Source: Paraphysoderma sedebokerense
Taxonomy: Eukaryota; Blastocladiomycota; Physodermatomycetes; Physodermatales; Physodermataceae
Reading direction: 5' to 3'
Length of the DNA: 61,250 bases
Assembly: GCA_025602915.1 (NCBI GenBank)
Contig: JAHLJZ010000120.1
Location: 1-61,250 of the forward strand
Part shown: positions 34,422-47,439 of the stretch, in pieces
Position numbering within the stretch: the first letter of the stretch is position 1
Layout of the letters: each line of letters starts with the position of its first letter
Program-made: the position numbers and the translations under genes
The notes under the pieces: model-generated
What the model was told of the DNA's origin: nothing
The model's database searches: none
What the model saw: the letters and a program-made list of their open reading frames with translations, nothing else

Positions 34422-36576
34422 TTACCAGTCCCCCTCATTATCGTTCGGAGTGTCCTCGTCACTCTTTTTGGCTTTTCTAATCGCGAAAAGACGATTCAAC
34501 AACGCATTTTGAATTGGATGCGGATAGGTATTTGGACCTTGTTTTGGTGGCGACACCCGTTTGAGGTTATTCTTTGCATATTCCAAGTCATCGGCTGAAA
34601 ACGACCTGGCCCTACTTTCATCACTGAAGAAGTATGTTGCCCCTGGTGCTTCCCTTGACTTTGTGTTAGGTTGAATAGTAAATGACCTTTGATGGGTGAA
34701 AGAAGGTGCAGACGAAGCCGTCTGGTCTGAAATATCACGATCATTGACCCCGTTCAGCGTCTTTTGCAGGGCTAAGTATCGGTTTATTATACTTGCTTTT
34801 TTGAGTGGATTCGTGTCGTTCTTCTCGAGAGGATGTGTAACTTCTTTTAGGTCTGTAAAGACATTGGCTGAATATGATTTCGGCATCATTGGTGGTGCTG
34901 GTGCAGGCGGTTTACTCACTTTGGGAAGCATTGTCTGCGAGGAAGACAATAGTTGAACCGCCGATAGAGAAAGTAAACCTGGGTTAGGAATTGGTGGAGG
35001 CAATGGAATCGGCATCGTTGGCGGTGTTGGTGCAGGCGGTTTACCCACTTTGGGAAGCATTGTCTGCGAGGAAGACAATAGTTCGACCGCCGATAGGGAA
35101 CGTAAATCTGAGTTAGAAATTGGTGGAGGAAATGGAATCGGCATCATTGGCGGTGTTGGCGCAGGCGGTTTACTCACTTTGGGAAGCATTGTCTGCGAGG
35201 AAGACAGTAGCTGAACCGCCGATAGGGAAAGTAAACCTTGTTCAGGGATCGGTGGAGGTAATGGAATCATTGAGGGTTGTGAACGAACAGTTGTTGGTGT
35301 TGGCGTTGGAGTTGGCAATGGTGGTAATGGCATAAGCGGTGGTCCTGAATAATAGTATGTATCGTTTGGGGACGGTGAAGATGGCGGTGATACTGAAGTA
35401 TCCGGCATAACTGGAGATGTCACATTAGAATGCAATGAATAATCTTTGTATGATGATACTAAATCATTGGTCGAGATGTGACTGGCGGTGACCGAATTGC
35501 GAATAGATTCGGATTTGGAAGAATCCATTGTTCGATATTGAAAATCATCGGTCTGTGTAAATGTTGAGGTGAGATCTTTTTCTTCAGTTTGCGTTGCCGT
35601 TGCTATAGTCTGTATTTTTGGAGCCGTGACAGTTTCGTATGGTATGTCGTCAGCAGAGGTAGTGTGACTTTCGTCCGCGATCATTTGATCATCTCGATTG
35701 TTGCCAGCATCAGTTTTTGTGGTGACATTGCTCACACCCGTTATGAGAGACAAAAAATCAATCGGTTTGTTCGATGCTTTCCTTTCTTTATCAAAGCGAT
35801 CTTCAGGTTTTTCTCTGTCTGCGCTGTCGGTGTTCTTTTGGTTATCACTTGCCATATTACTATTAGCCGTGTTGTTACCATATGCTATCTCTTTCACATT
35901 AGTCAATAAATTTTCTATACTGCCCCATTCATTCGTATTTCTCTTATTTCTCTTACTTTCGTCATCTTTGGGTGTTTCGATAACTGCTGAAGTGGTCGCT
36001 TTTTCTTCTGTGGTCGCTTCTACCGAGTTCACCACAGAAACCACAGTATTAAGTTTTACTGGGGTTACCTCTAAAGTCATCGGCACATTCGGCTCTACAA
36101 AAGTTACCGTCTTTTTCGCTGCAGACTTCGGTTCATTCGTCATATAATCCGTGGACGCTGAAGCTAATGAATTCGTAGATTTGGGTTTTATCGGCAATAC
36201 TGGAACACCTGCATTCGGAAGTTGTGGTACCGAATGTCTATCATCATCGGGAATTTTAGCTGCTTTTACGATTTTAGCTGTATACAGTACGATGCGATCA
36301 TCTTTTCTTTTTTGTTTTGATTTCTTTTCGTTTTTCCGACAGCATCCGTATTTTGTGAAAACAGCTGCACGAGATGAATTTTTAATGGGTTGGGATAAAT
36401 AATCGGTATAGCTAGTGAGATTATCATAAACTAAGACATTCAGATGAAAGACGTTTACCTTGCAATACAGCACCGACTAACAGACAGACCACTGCAAGAA
36501 TTGCCCCTAATTCTGAAGGAAAGCGGGCATTCGATGTGTGGGGATCTGCAGAAGATGTCTCTGGGATTGATGGCAT
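34422..36576 (-). CDS. Membrane-anchored proline-rich protein, unit 1 copy
   Basis: Exons 36459-36576 and 34422-36364 join to 686 residues. I do not recognise a named family. After a short N-terminus comes one membrane segment (LGAILAVVCLLVGAVLQAVF, about residues 24-43) followed by a Cys pair and a Lys/Arg-rich stop-transfer, so most of the chain should be cytosolic. The body is low complexity, with three tandem repeats of about 43 residues (SLSAVQLLSSSQTMLPKV, then PPAPTPP and MPIPLPPPIP) preceded by PPLPTPTPTP. Such runs bind profilin, SH3 or WW partners. The C-terminus has an amphipathic basic helix (NALLNRLFAIRKAKK) followed by an acidic end with a final Trp (DNEGDW), reminiscent of the Arp2/3-binding tail of WASP-type activators (inference). 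A 28-nt intron at the same donor is an alternative; the 94-nt intron used here is closer to normal size. Confidence 0.65.
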
Positions 36577-37632
36577 TGTTAATCGCAACAAAAGCTGCTT
36601 TCTCAAAGAATCCACAGATTCAAGTAATCTATGGAAATATTACAGTGGTTACGGTTCAATCCAGGTGGATATAGATCTAGGTTTGATGGGAGCATTGATT
36701 CTCTACTTTCAGTCGAGCGTGAATTTTCGCGATTGGTTACTAGTACCGTGATAAACTGAAGTCATTCGTGACTCAAAACGCCACTGCTTCATTCCTTTTC
36801 ATTTCAGTTAGTCGAGAATATTCTAAAGCAGAGTATACCGGGCTACTCATTTCTTGATTGTTTCACGTGAATTATATAGCAACACAGGTTTATACACAAA
36901 TCACAATGAGCGTAGAAATTTGGTTTACGAGTCTGTGACTTACACCCCGTCCCCATATCTCCTCTGTCAAATCTAGGCCGCTATTGATGTTTGAGGCTTG
37001 GTTTTACTCTCCACAGATATTAAATACTAATGATCTGAAGTGCGTCTTAAGAGGCAATGTTCATTTATGGACAATTGAATTAATCAAACAGTAATTTCAT
37101 TCATGGATGCAGTGATAGTTTGAAGTGCAAATGATGTAAGACAGTTGATATCAGACAGGTTGCGGCTTGAAAATTTATCCAGTGAATGCTTATCAGTAAA
37201 AGAATTGTTCGCTTAAATTAACACGTGAATGAAACTATACGGGAAGTTTCTTCAGGAAGAATACAGAAAGAGAAAAGCTTGTATTAGGGTAACAATAGCT
37301 AAGTCCACTAGACATCCTGACATGCCTTTAGCGGAGGTTATGGATGCTAATGCCATTTTACTTTGATCTTAGTATTATTCAATTCATTGCAAGCCTTTAA
37401 ATACCAGATGGATCGATTGGGCTGTGCTTTTACTGTCTATGACGACTGCCCGGTCCTTTGAGCAATTTTGCTGTTTAAACGCGTTGCCAAGGAAATTCCT
37501 CCATGACTACTCAAACGTGACCCGTTACCATGGCGATCATGTGTGATCCACCTTTAGTGCACTTTTTTCAATACTCAATACCATCCAAATAACCTTCGAC
37601 TCTTTTTCTAGGTTTAGGAAATTATACGAGAA
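36577..37632. other. Shared promoter region between the proline-rich gene and RPL4, unit 1
   Basis: The two genes are divergent, so this kilobase holds both promoters. A pyrimidine-rich tract (GACTCTTTTTCTAGG) lies about 30 nt before the RPL4 ATG, as is common for ribosomal-protein genes. No further gene is supported. Confidence 0.5.
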
Positions 37633-39166
37633 ATGGCCGCCGTATGTATTTTTTGGATTTTCTGCATCATTTTTTTTTTACACAAAGGTGCATTAGGCCT
37701 TGTGTTTTTATTATCATGACACTTTTTTTGCGATATCGACATACAATCACTCGCAACTCCGAAAACTGAAATATCGACTTGCTTACCCCTAATATATCCG
37801 ATCGTCATTTATAATAGGCTCGTCCCGTTGTTAACGTTTACTCTGCCGAAAACCACGCCACTGTTGGTCAAGTCTCTTTGCCAGCTGTTTTCAAGGCTCC
37901 CATCAGACCTGATGTCGTCCGTTTCGTTCACACTTGCATGAACAAAAATAAGAGACAAGCCTATGCCGTTTCAGTCAAGGCTGGTCACCAAACCTCTGCT
38001 GAATCATGGGGTACTGGTCGTGCTGTTGCCCGTATCCCCCGTGTTTCTGGCGGTGGTACTCATCGTGCTGGTCAGGTATAGATTGAGCTAATTTATTCAG
38101 ACTGAGGCCGACGAAATCACGGATAAGCTTTTGTGCATGATGGAAATTAATCACTGTGTTTGCTTTGTATTCTAGGCTGCTTTCGGTAACATGTGCCGTG
38201 GAGGTCGTATGTTCGCTCCCACTAAAGTCTGGAGAAGATGGCATGTCAAGATCAACCAAAACCAAAGGAGATTTGCCGTTGCTTCTGCTCTTGCTGCTTC
38301 CGCTATTCCCGCTTTGGTTATGGCCAGAGGTCACAGAATCGAAGGTGTCGCTGAAGTAAGTCTTTCAGTGATTCACTGATTTACCCTTATTGGTGATAGT
38401 CTAACATGGGACTTCATTCTACTTATTCTTAGATCCCCCTTGTCATTGATACCGCTGCTGAATCTTTAGTCAAAACTAAGGCTGCTGTTGCCCTTCTCAA
38501 GGCTTATAATGCTGACGCCGATGTCATCCGTGCTCGTGCTTCCCGCACCAAGCTCCGTGCCGGTAAGGGTAAATTGAGAAACCGTCGCCACAAGACATCC
38601 CGTGGTCCTCTCGTCATCTACGAAAAGGATAACGGTATCGTCAAGGCTTTCAGAAACATTCCGGGTGTCGAACTCTGCAATGTTCATCACTTGAACTTGT
38701 TGAAGTTGGCTCCTGGTGGCCATCTTGGCCGTTTCTGCATCTGGACTCAATCTGCCTTCCAACTCTTGGACCAACTTTTCGGCACTTTCAAGACAGAGGC
38801 TACCCTTAAAAAGGACTATATGTAAGTCGGAATGTAATTCAGTTCTGTGCTGTCTATGACTAGTGCTGACATTTTGTTCACTCAATCTGTAGCCTCCCTG
38901 CCAACATCATGGCCAACCCCGATATTACCCGTATCATCAACTCCGACGAAATCCAATCCGTCGTTCGCCCAGCTGGCGCCGCTACCCAGAAACGCCCTTA
39001 CACACAAAAGAAGAACCCACTCCGCAACAACGGTGTTATGTTCCGTCTTAACCCTTATGCTAAGACTGTGAAGAGACAAGAGATGACCAAGAAGGGTAAA
39101 GTTGCCAAGAAAAACAAGAAGAGCGCTACCTCCAAACAATGGGTTCATGGATTATTGTCAGCTTAA
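37633..39166 (+). CDS. RPL4: 60S ribosomal protein L4 (uL4), unit 1 copy
   Basis: Exons 37633-37641, 37818-38075, 38176-38355, 38433-38821 and 38893-39166 join to 369 residues, a normal length. The first exon is only nine bases (Met-Ala-Ala). Near-invariant L4 blocks are present: [79 protein letters not shown]-like [30 protein letters not shown]. The protein lines the exit tunnel of the large subunit with its extended loop and carries a basic eukaryotic C-terminal tail ([17 protein letters not shown]). The G/C-ending codon preference stands out from neighbours, as expected for a highly expressed gene. An exact copy lies at 51521-53054. Confidence 0.97.
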
Positions 39167-39686
39167 ACAAGTTGTTAAGAAATGAGTTCTCGTTTGTAAT
39201 TATAGTCCCAGTTAAATCATAGTAATAAGATTTGAATACTTTGAAAATATATGTTGATTGGCCCCAATATCACCACGTTCTGCTGGTGCTGTACCGCCAG
39301 TGACTGCATGAGACTCGTATTCGCCGTCATCTAACCTGATCTAGCAATGTTGCGCTACCATGACCGTACGAATCTGCTAATCACTGAAAGCGTAGTTAAC
39401 ACTTTGACACTTTGGAGTGCAATACGAAAGTGAAAACTGCCGCAGTAAGTGAAAGACGAGATTTCCCTCTTTCGATCAAGTTCTTAATAAATATCGCGCG
39501 GCCAGAAATAACACGTGACCAGCCAAAAAAAAATAACATTGCAATTTTTTTCCTCAGTCAGCAACCCTCCTTCCTCCCTGGAACCACATCCACATCCCTT
39601 TATCATTTTTGATATTCTCTTTCTTTAGAACCTGATATTGTGGTGCTCATTCCATCCATTATCTGGTTTAATCTCGACATCCAGTT
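39167..39686. other. RPL4-eIF4G spacer, unit 1
   Basis: This lies between two plus-strand genes and holds the RPL4 3' end and the eIF4G promoter. Pyrimidine-rich tracts (CAACCCTCCTTCCTCCC) precede the eIF4G start. No other gene was seen. Confidence 0.45.
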
Positions 39687-42600
39687 ATGTCTTCTAGTCA
39701 AACGCCCAACGCTTGGGCAAAACCCCCCAGTATAGTAAAACTACCGACTGGTAAAGCATCCGATTCTTCACAATCAACGGCCACCCCTGCACAGGCTTCA
39801 TCTAATCCGCATCCTCCATCCAATCCGCCAAAAGGGAATCCAACTCAACCTACCCCAAACGCTACCACGAATAAACAACCACCGACCAACGTGGCCACAT
39901 CTCTAATATCGTCTTCATCCGTACCTTCATCAACAGGCAATGGAAATAGCGGAAGTGGAAAAAATATTAAGTTTGGTGCCAATGTTGCGTCTTCAACCCC
40001 ATCGCCCGCGGCGAGTGGGAATGGAAGTGGAAATGCAAATGATATGAGAAGTAATGGTCGCGCTTGGAGTAACGGAAGTGGATGGAGTAATAAGTATGTT
40101 TCCATCAGTGATTATTCTTTAAGCATCATTTAGGGGATCATCTCGAATTCAAAGTGAATAAGCACGGCTGGGCTTACAGTTCCGTATTCGCGATGTTTAG
40201 ATTGTATATTAGAATTTAGATAAGGTGATGGAATGCCATACATACGTTGGCTCTGACCTATTTTTATTTTTTTTTCTTTTTCTTATTTGTCTTTGAAATT
40301 GTGGTTCTGCTAATAGCGAGGATCAGCGAAATCAGCAACGCGGCCACCAGAACCGAGGACGGCCTCATCAGTCCAACAAGCGACGAGGATCTTTTAACTC
40401 ACAGCAGTCGACACAGTCCCAACAATCTAACCAACGAACGGGACAATCGAGTGCCCCGGTATCTTTACCGCAACCGCCGACTACAGCGACAAGTATAAAA
40501 TTTGGTACTGTGGAAACGACATTACCGTCGGCGACTTCAGTGAACAAAGAAAACGCGCCGAAAAATCAGACAGCACAAGAAACTCGACAACAAGCTTGGG
40601 GTTCATCTAATCAATCAGTTTCATCTAAAGAGGTCAACCAAACGAAAGTAGGAACAAAGCAGAGCATAGAATCGGCTTCGAAAACGAATGAAACGAGTGC
40701 ACAAGAACACACCACCGGGTCAGAAATTGCTGATTCGGATAGCAAAATATTGGTATGTTGATCAATTTTGGTAGACGTCAATGTCGGATCGTCGTGTCTA
40801 ACATAATGTCTTCCAGGCCCCTGTTGCCCGACAACCTTCTGTCAAGACGTTTGACAAGATTCCTAGAGTTAGATCGACTCCCCCTGTTCCCTCTGCCAAT
40901 GGCTATGTACCTCCAATTCAAGGTTTCAATGCAAAGCCATCAAATCTTCGACCGTCCCAACCCCATCTTTCTGGTGACGCAGTTGGGTCATCCGATTTAC
41001 CTCAGCAACAAGTGTCAACCCCATTTTCGCAACAACCTACCAGCGTATCCTCACACGCTCCCGCTGCATCGTCGGCGCAAGCTCCATCTCACATTCACAA
41101 TCCTTCATCGCATATACCGCAGACTTCGCATCATACATATCAGTCGAATCCGTCTTTCCACCAGGCACAACCCCGATCATACAAATCGCAGCATCCTAGA
41201 GGAGTCAAAGCTGGTCATTCTTCATCAATCCCCGCGACGCATAGCATCCCTCCCACCAATATTCACGGCGCACCGATACCCGGGTCAAATACTGTTACAC
41301 CCGCCGTACCGTCTGTATACCCTGGTGCAGTACCGGCTCCAATGCAACCGAATGTTTATCCGATGAATATGCCTGGCTATGTATGTAAATTCTTTCCAGA
41401 GTCACGTTTGTTGCGACATGTGCTAAATTATATCCATTTAGGGTTATCAACAACCTTACACAGCGGCGTACGATCCTGCGCAATATCAATATTACCCATA
41501 TTATCCCACAATGCCGAATCCTGTTCAGGCTTCACAACCGCAGCCTGCCCCTATTCCAACATCTGGGAATCGTGTGATTCCTTCATCCGCTCCCTTTTAC
41601 TCTACTTCACCTTCATCCTCTTTTGCGGTTCCTCCACAGCCCAAACCGCAACCAGTAGAACGTTCCAAATCGAAATCGTCAGCCATCCGTATCACCAATC
41701 CTAACACCGGAGAGACGTATTCGCCCTCCGAACTGGCGGCTAAAGCTCAATCCCCAAAGAAAGAACCCGTGATACCCATTCCGGCCTCTGTAGCCACTCC
41801 GCCCACGAAACCGGTCATTGCCTCCGAACCTGCACCTGATTCAACAATGCGAAAATCCAAAGCAATTCCCATACGTAGACCAGACGAAGGGGCAAAGAAT
41901 GAAGATGGAATTACTACAGGCGAGAACAGTGGCGACGCTGCTAGTGTCAAGTCACTGCCTATTGAACGATCAGAGAAGTCGCCGACTAGAGGCAAGTCTC
42001 CAGAAAAATCGAAGTCTCCGAAGCGAACTCCGTCTCCCGTGAAAGTTACTGCTAAAAGCGATGTCTCCGAAACGGAGAAGCCACTCAAGGATACCAACAC
42101 CTTGGAGAAAAAGGAAATCTCAAAGGAGAATAAGGCGGCCGACGAAGAACGTACTCCTTCTCCCGCAAAAGCAAAGTCAGTGGAAAGGTCTGCATTACCC
42201 AAAAAACAGCAATCGGCTGAACAATCGATTTCGACTGAAAGCATCAAAGGAGAGGTCATTGACGTAAAGGAAAGAGGGCGTTCTCCAACTCGCTCCCCTC
42301 CACTGCCAACACAACCTTCAACACCTCCTGCTCCGACACCGCAATCGCCGGCCAAATCCGCATCACGCTCTCGTTCGAAATCTCCAACGAAAACTCCAGC
42401 TACGGAGAATTTCGAACAAAAGTGTCGAAGGATGTATCCCGATGGCGTGGTTCCCGCACCTGAAAATATTATTTTGAAGAATAAACGCGAAGTCTGTCGT
42501 TACGCGAAAGATTTTCTTGTTCAATTCCGGCCCTTGTGTGAGGCTATGCCAAAATTATTGGTAGACTTGGGTATCTTTGCGTCTTCGAACAAATCAGGAG

Positions 42601-44471
42601 GTGGGATGGGAGGGAGACAATCCTCAGGTGGCCGCCGTCAAACTCAGGCAGCTAATCGTAGCGGTGGTTTGGGAGGGTTGGGGTCCTTACAAGCTCAGGC
42701 GCGAAGTCGGCCAGATCAACCGGCATCCAAATTATCGTCAGCTGAACGGTTTGCTCAATCGCTTGCCTCTAATATGACTCGACAGCCATCCATGGGACGA
42801 GATAGTTCTCGAGGTGGAAGAGGACGTGACGACTCACACGGTATGGACCGACAACGTTCTAACCGTGATCGCAAAAATCGGGGTCAACAACAGAATGTTG
42901 CCCTTAACATGCCTCCTCTGGAAGATTATGCTCCTCTCGAAAAATCAGAGAATAGATGGACCCCGGGAATGAAAGTTTCCGGGCAACTGTCCGAAGAAGA
43001 AATAGCCAATCAAAAGTTGGGTCGTAAAGCCAAGGGACTACTAAACAAGATCACGCTTGACAACTTCGAAAGAGTATCTAAACAAATTGTTGACATCGGA
43101 GTCGCAACTATCAGTGGACTTAAGACAGTAATCGACGAAATTTTTGCTAAAGCCACTGACGAAGCGAATTTCGCCTCCATTTATGCTATGTTGTGTTTGA
43201 AGCTGTATCAGGAGATGAAACCCGTGCAAGAATTGTCTGAGGAGGATAATAAGAGGGTTTTCAGAAAGCTGTTACTTAGTCAATGTCAATCTGGCTTTGA
43301 AAATTTGCCTAAGTGGACCCAAACTGAAGAAGAGAAGCAAGAGCTTTCGGAAGCTGGTATTACTGAGGATGCAGATGGACCGGAAGAGTCAAAGAAAGAT
43401 GAATCTTCGGCGAAGAAATCATCGGATACAAACGAAGATGAATATGAGCAGATGCAAAAAATCAAGCGCCGTGCTTTAGGCAATATTACATTCATCGGAG
43501 AGCTGTTTAAAAAAGGACTTTTAACGGAGAAGATCATGCATACTTGTGTTCAAAGGTTGATCTCTAACACAGACGAAGAGTATATCGAGGCGCTTTGTAA
43601 ACTCTTGACAACAGTTGGTGCCTCTTTGGAGCATCAAAAGAGCAAGAATTTGATCGATCATTACTTTGAAAGAATGGTCAAGATTCAAAGTTTAACAACC
43701 TTGGGGAGCAGAATACAGTTTATGATACAGGTATGATGTGGTCCATTCGTTGTCACTTCTTTTTGACTTCACTAACACCCTGCTCTTTTTTATAAGGATG
43801 TTATTGATCTGAGGGCGAATAAATGGGTACTACGTACAGTCGTTGCAGCATCTGGACCCAAAACGATTGCACAGATTCGTCAAGAGGTATGTCTAAGAAC
43901 ATTACTAGTTTCATATGTCGCCAAGCATTAATGCAGTTATTCATTGGAATCTGTAGGCTTCGCGTCAGAATGAGGAGTCGAGGAGGTCATCTGGCGGAGG
44001 AAATCGAAGTCTACCGACTCTCGACCAGCAGTTAGGCCGTCGGGATTCGAGGCGCGATGATGAACGCAGAAGTTCGAGAGGAACACGAGGCGGTCGCGGT
44101 GATTCAGACAGACGCGACCGGGACGCAGATAAAAGAGATGCCAAGATTGACGAATGGATAAGCGTCGGTACCTCTAAGGTATCCAGTGTGCAAAAAGATA
44201 AAACGCATACCTTACGCCCGAAGACTGTATTCAACTTTTCAAGTTCTTCCCAAAGTTCCACCGAGTCTATTAAAACCCCAGACGAAGGACAAGCTATGTC
44301 GCGAAGCGGCTCCAGTAACAACATTTTGTACTTATCTTCCGTCATTTATTTGGGTTTAGAGTGGCAATACTGACGATTTATTTCTCATACATTTGTAGCC
44401 AAATTCTCGAAGACTCCGAAAGGCGTAAATCTGTCGAGTACAACATAGTATTGCGAACGTCGGGAATGTAA
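39687..44471 (+). CDS. eIF4G, truncated copy lacking the MA3 domain (unit 1)
   Basis: Exons 39687-40093, 40317-40752, 40817-41380, 41442-43730, 43797-43886, 43957-44327 and 44399-44471. The first 44399-44437 bases of exon 7 are identical to the full gene; the duplication junction at 44437/44438 then fuses the frame to spacer DNA, adding a tail YNIVLRTSGM and a stop at 44469-44471. The predicted product is 1,409 residues. It keeps the disordered N-terminal half, the eIF4E-binding motif YAKDFLV (about residue 823) and the MIF4G domain (about 990-1260) that binds eIF4A and RNA, but lacks the C-terminal MA3 domain. This architecture resembles budding-yeast eIF4G, which also lacks MA3, so a functional product is conceivable. 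If the duplication is an assembly error, this copy does not exist. Confidence 0.8.
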
Positions 44472-45671
44472 TCAAGTTGATAACATTACTAAGTTATAAT
44501 TGTTTGAAACGTCCTTAAAATGAAGAGATGTCCATATCCATATGCATTCCAAATCCTTTTTTTCATGATTTCTCCTCTTTTCTCGATCCTTTTTTTCATT
44601 TTAAAAACCATCGTCACCCCAAATCATATAATCCCTGAATGACAATTTCCGTTTTGATATTTCTTTTTATGAAACATACGGCATATAGGCCTATTACAAA
44701 ATATTTGACGCAATATGAAGATTAAAAGAATAATACAAATAAAAGGACAAGGTATATTTATATTTTCTACGTCTCTTGAACCTTTTTAAAGTCTCAATCT
44801 ACGTTTCATACATAATTGGAAGAAAGTGTAGAATAATAGAAAAAAATCAAGAAATAGAAAAAACCAAAATTGATGAGTGGGACGTGGGTGGTTATTTACA
44901 ACTTACAAGTGATCTCATTAGAGAGAAAAGTGTAGAATGGTGAAAAAAAAAAGTAAAGTGTGCGATGTGTTGTTGTTTTCTTGTATACAAGTCTAGTTGA
45001 AAACTATAATTGTAATTGTAATTAGCGGAAAGGCAAGCTAATAGGATATGATTATTATTATCTAATCCATGCAATCACTTTGCGACTTCCTCTTCGCCTT
45101 TGCTCCCTTCCCTTTGGATTGCATTCCACTGCGTTTCATTTTCATTCGTTTTTTTTTTTTCATATATATCTTACAAATACATCTTCCTTATTTTCCTTTC
45201 CCTCACATCCTCCTCTGATCACTCGCTATGACTCTGCATCACAAAATACACCAACCCCAACATACTTCACTAATACATGTACATATGGTCCAATTCCCAC
45301 ATCTTGCATACACTTCCCACAACACAAACAATAGTTAATACAATAACATGGATACGGTAGAAATCAAGAAAGAAAACACAACAGTAAAGAAGTAAAGGAT
45401 GAAATGGATGGAGATGGTATCATAAAATCGATTGATAAAGAAAGAGAAAAAAAAGACCACAAGACAGTGACAACAACATAAGAGAAAAGAAAATGTGAAC
45501 TAAAACAAACAACAATCCCTCAAAATGGCCCTATTCCAGCTAGGTCGATGTATCTCTTCTTCCCCTCATAAATTAACTTTCGGGTCATTCTTCACACTTC
45601 ACCTCATGCCCCTTTTTCTATCAACATCAAACTTCAGAACAAAAGTTAAGAAAAGAAGAATAAAAGAAAAC
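44472..45671. other. Spacer downstream of forkhead gene, unit 2
   Basis: Exact repeat of 30584-31783. In this context it also forms the 3' region of the truncated eIF4G copy, so that transcript would have to end in DNA that normally lies beyond the forkhead 3' end; the two genes are convergent here. Confidence 0.6.
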
Positions 45672-47439
45672 TTAAACATCCATAAAATGACTAGGTACAG
45701 GTTGCACATTTACAAAGTTCAATCCATAATGAATATCATCTAATCCCAATCCACACCCCATAAAAACCGGCAATGTACTCTTCAACGCATTTGCATAATC
45801 ATTCTCAGTTCGCTCCTCAAATCCAAAAACATAACCACTCCCTTGTCCCACATCCAGTCGCTCAACACTTCCGCGACTGCCCACGCCTTCTCCGTCACCG
45901 TGAAGCCGTTGAGAATAAATCTCGCTAGTGCTGGATTCGTATCGTTCAAAATGCGTGTATTCCGAATAAATGTCCACTTGCTCCTGCGACACAGAGCGAG
46001 AATACTTTCGTGAACAAGACGATAACCTCCCATCCGAAAAACATGACCCAGTCGTAGATCCAGTCACACTGACAAAATCTGTCTCAGTGTCAATATCGGA
46101 CGGATCAAATTCATCTTCAGTATCCGCAGGCGTAGGTGGGTGCCCGTGACCAACATCAATCATCACCGGGTGCGTTTGCTCTTCCTTGATATCAACCACA
46201 TTGATATAACCTTCTGTTGGGGTACAAGATGATGATCGCGGAGGATGGGGGAGCACAGGGGAGTTGGTCGTCCCCGTAGGCAATTGTTGAAGGTTCAATT
46301 TAATCGACAACGAAGGCTTCGGTTTTCGAGGACTGGGCGTAGGTTGTCCAGCCTGCGACGGTGAAGACTGTTGCTGTGCTTCCGATTTAGACCGAGAGTT
46401 GGATTCCGCTGGGGTATTATGGGACACAACAGACGAGGCCGAAGACAACGATGAGGTAACAGAAGAAGTCGAAGAGGTACGCTGCACTTTGTTGGGACGC
46501 GGAAGGTTATTGCGATGAGCCGGTACAGCATTCGAGGACCGTTGTCTCTTTAGGTTGCCAACACGACCCGGTTTTTCATTTGAATTCAACGATGCCATAA
46601 ACACGTCAATGTAAGACGGATCAATCGTCCAGAAACTAAAAGAATATTTTGCGACACCGACAATGGGGGAAATTCGACCATACAAATAGTAAGTAAATAA
46701 ATAATCAAAGTTAAATGTTAGAAGTAAGTTTAAATAAGTAAAAAAATTTTGAAACCAAAATCCCAAGGGGAGGAGAAACAAAGAGAATAGAAGATGGCGC
46801 CAAAAACGACACGCCAAGTTGCCACGTATTCGCTGCGGATCCATGAAACCGACGTACCTTCCCTTGCCTTCGACTTCCTTTGGTCGGGGTACTTTGATAA
46901 AACACTTGTTCGTCGATAAATTATGACGCACGGAATTCTAAGTAAGAATTGAATTAATAAGATATTTTTTCAAAAAGAATAAATGTCCAAATACAGTGTC
47001 GTACCTGCCATCCACCTTCGCAATGCCTGAAATATGCAAAATGATCCGTGATCCAATTGTAGATTGAATTCAAAGTCATTTTCCTCTCCTCGGTATTAAT
47101 AATCGCTCTAAAGATCAACTGAGCATAACTCAATTTAGGTTTTTCATAAGGATTATCACAATCAAGACCAGCCAGCAATTTCTCTTTGAACCCGTCTTTT
47201 GAACTCGCCGAACTCGTGCTCCCTGAACCGCTACTCGTTTGACTCGATTTCAGATTGGACGTTTTAGCAGTTTTCGTGCTCGGAGCTTTCCGACCACGGG
47301 CGCTTTGACGAGACGAAAAACGAGTGGAAGAGTATTTGGATGTAGCGGCAGGAACGTAGTCCGGGCTACGGTCGTCGTCGAAGCTCGAGGCTGAGCTGAC
47401 ACTTTTCGGGGACGGCGGATCCCAAGGCATATTTGGCAT
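45672..47439 (-). CDS. Forkhead transcription factor, unit 2 copy
   Basis: Exons 47005-47439, 46858-46937 and 45672-46635, identical to the unit 1 copy at +13,888, with the same 492-residue product, winged-helix domain and splice sites. The full promoter (47440-48309) is also duplicated, so both copies should be regulated alike if both exist. Confidence 0.9.

Noticed and set aside
35120-36402. Several plus-strand frames of 70-149 codons opposite the proline-rich gene
   Set aside because: They are antisense shadows of low-complexity coding sequence; hydrophobic runs in them mirror Ser/Lys-rich codons.
36431-36458. A 28-nt intron in the proline-rich membrane gene using the nearest acceptor (CTTAG)
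   Set aside because: It keeps frame, but it is far shorter than all other introns here. A downstream acceptor (GTGCAG before 36364) also keeps frame, gives a 94-nt intron and a cleaner membrane-to-basic junction.
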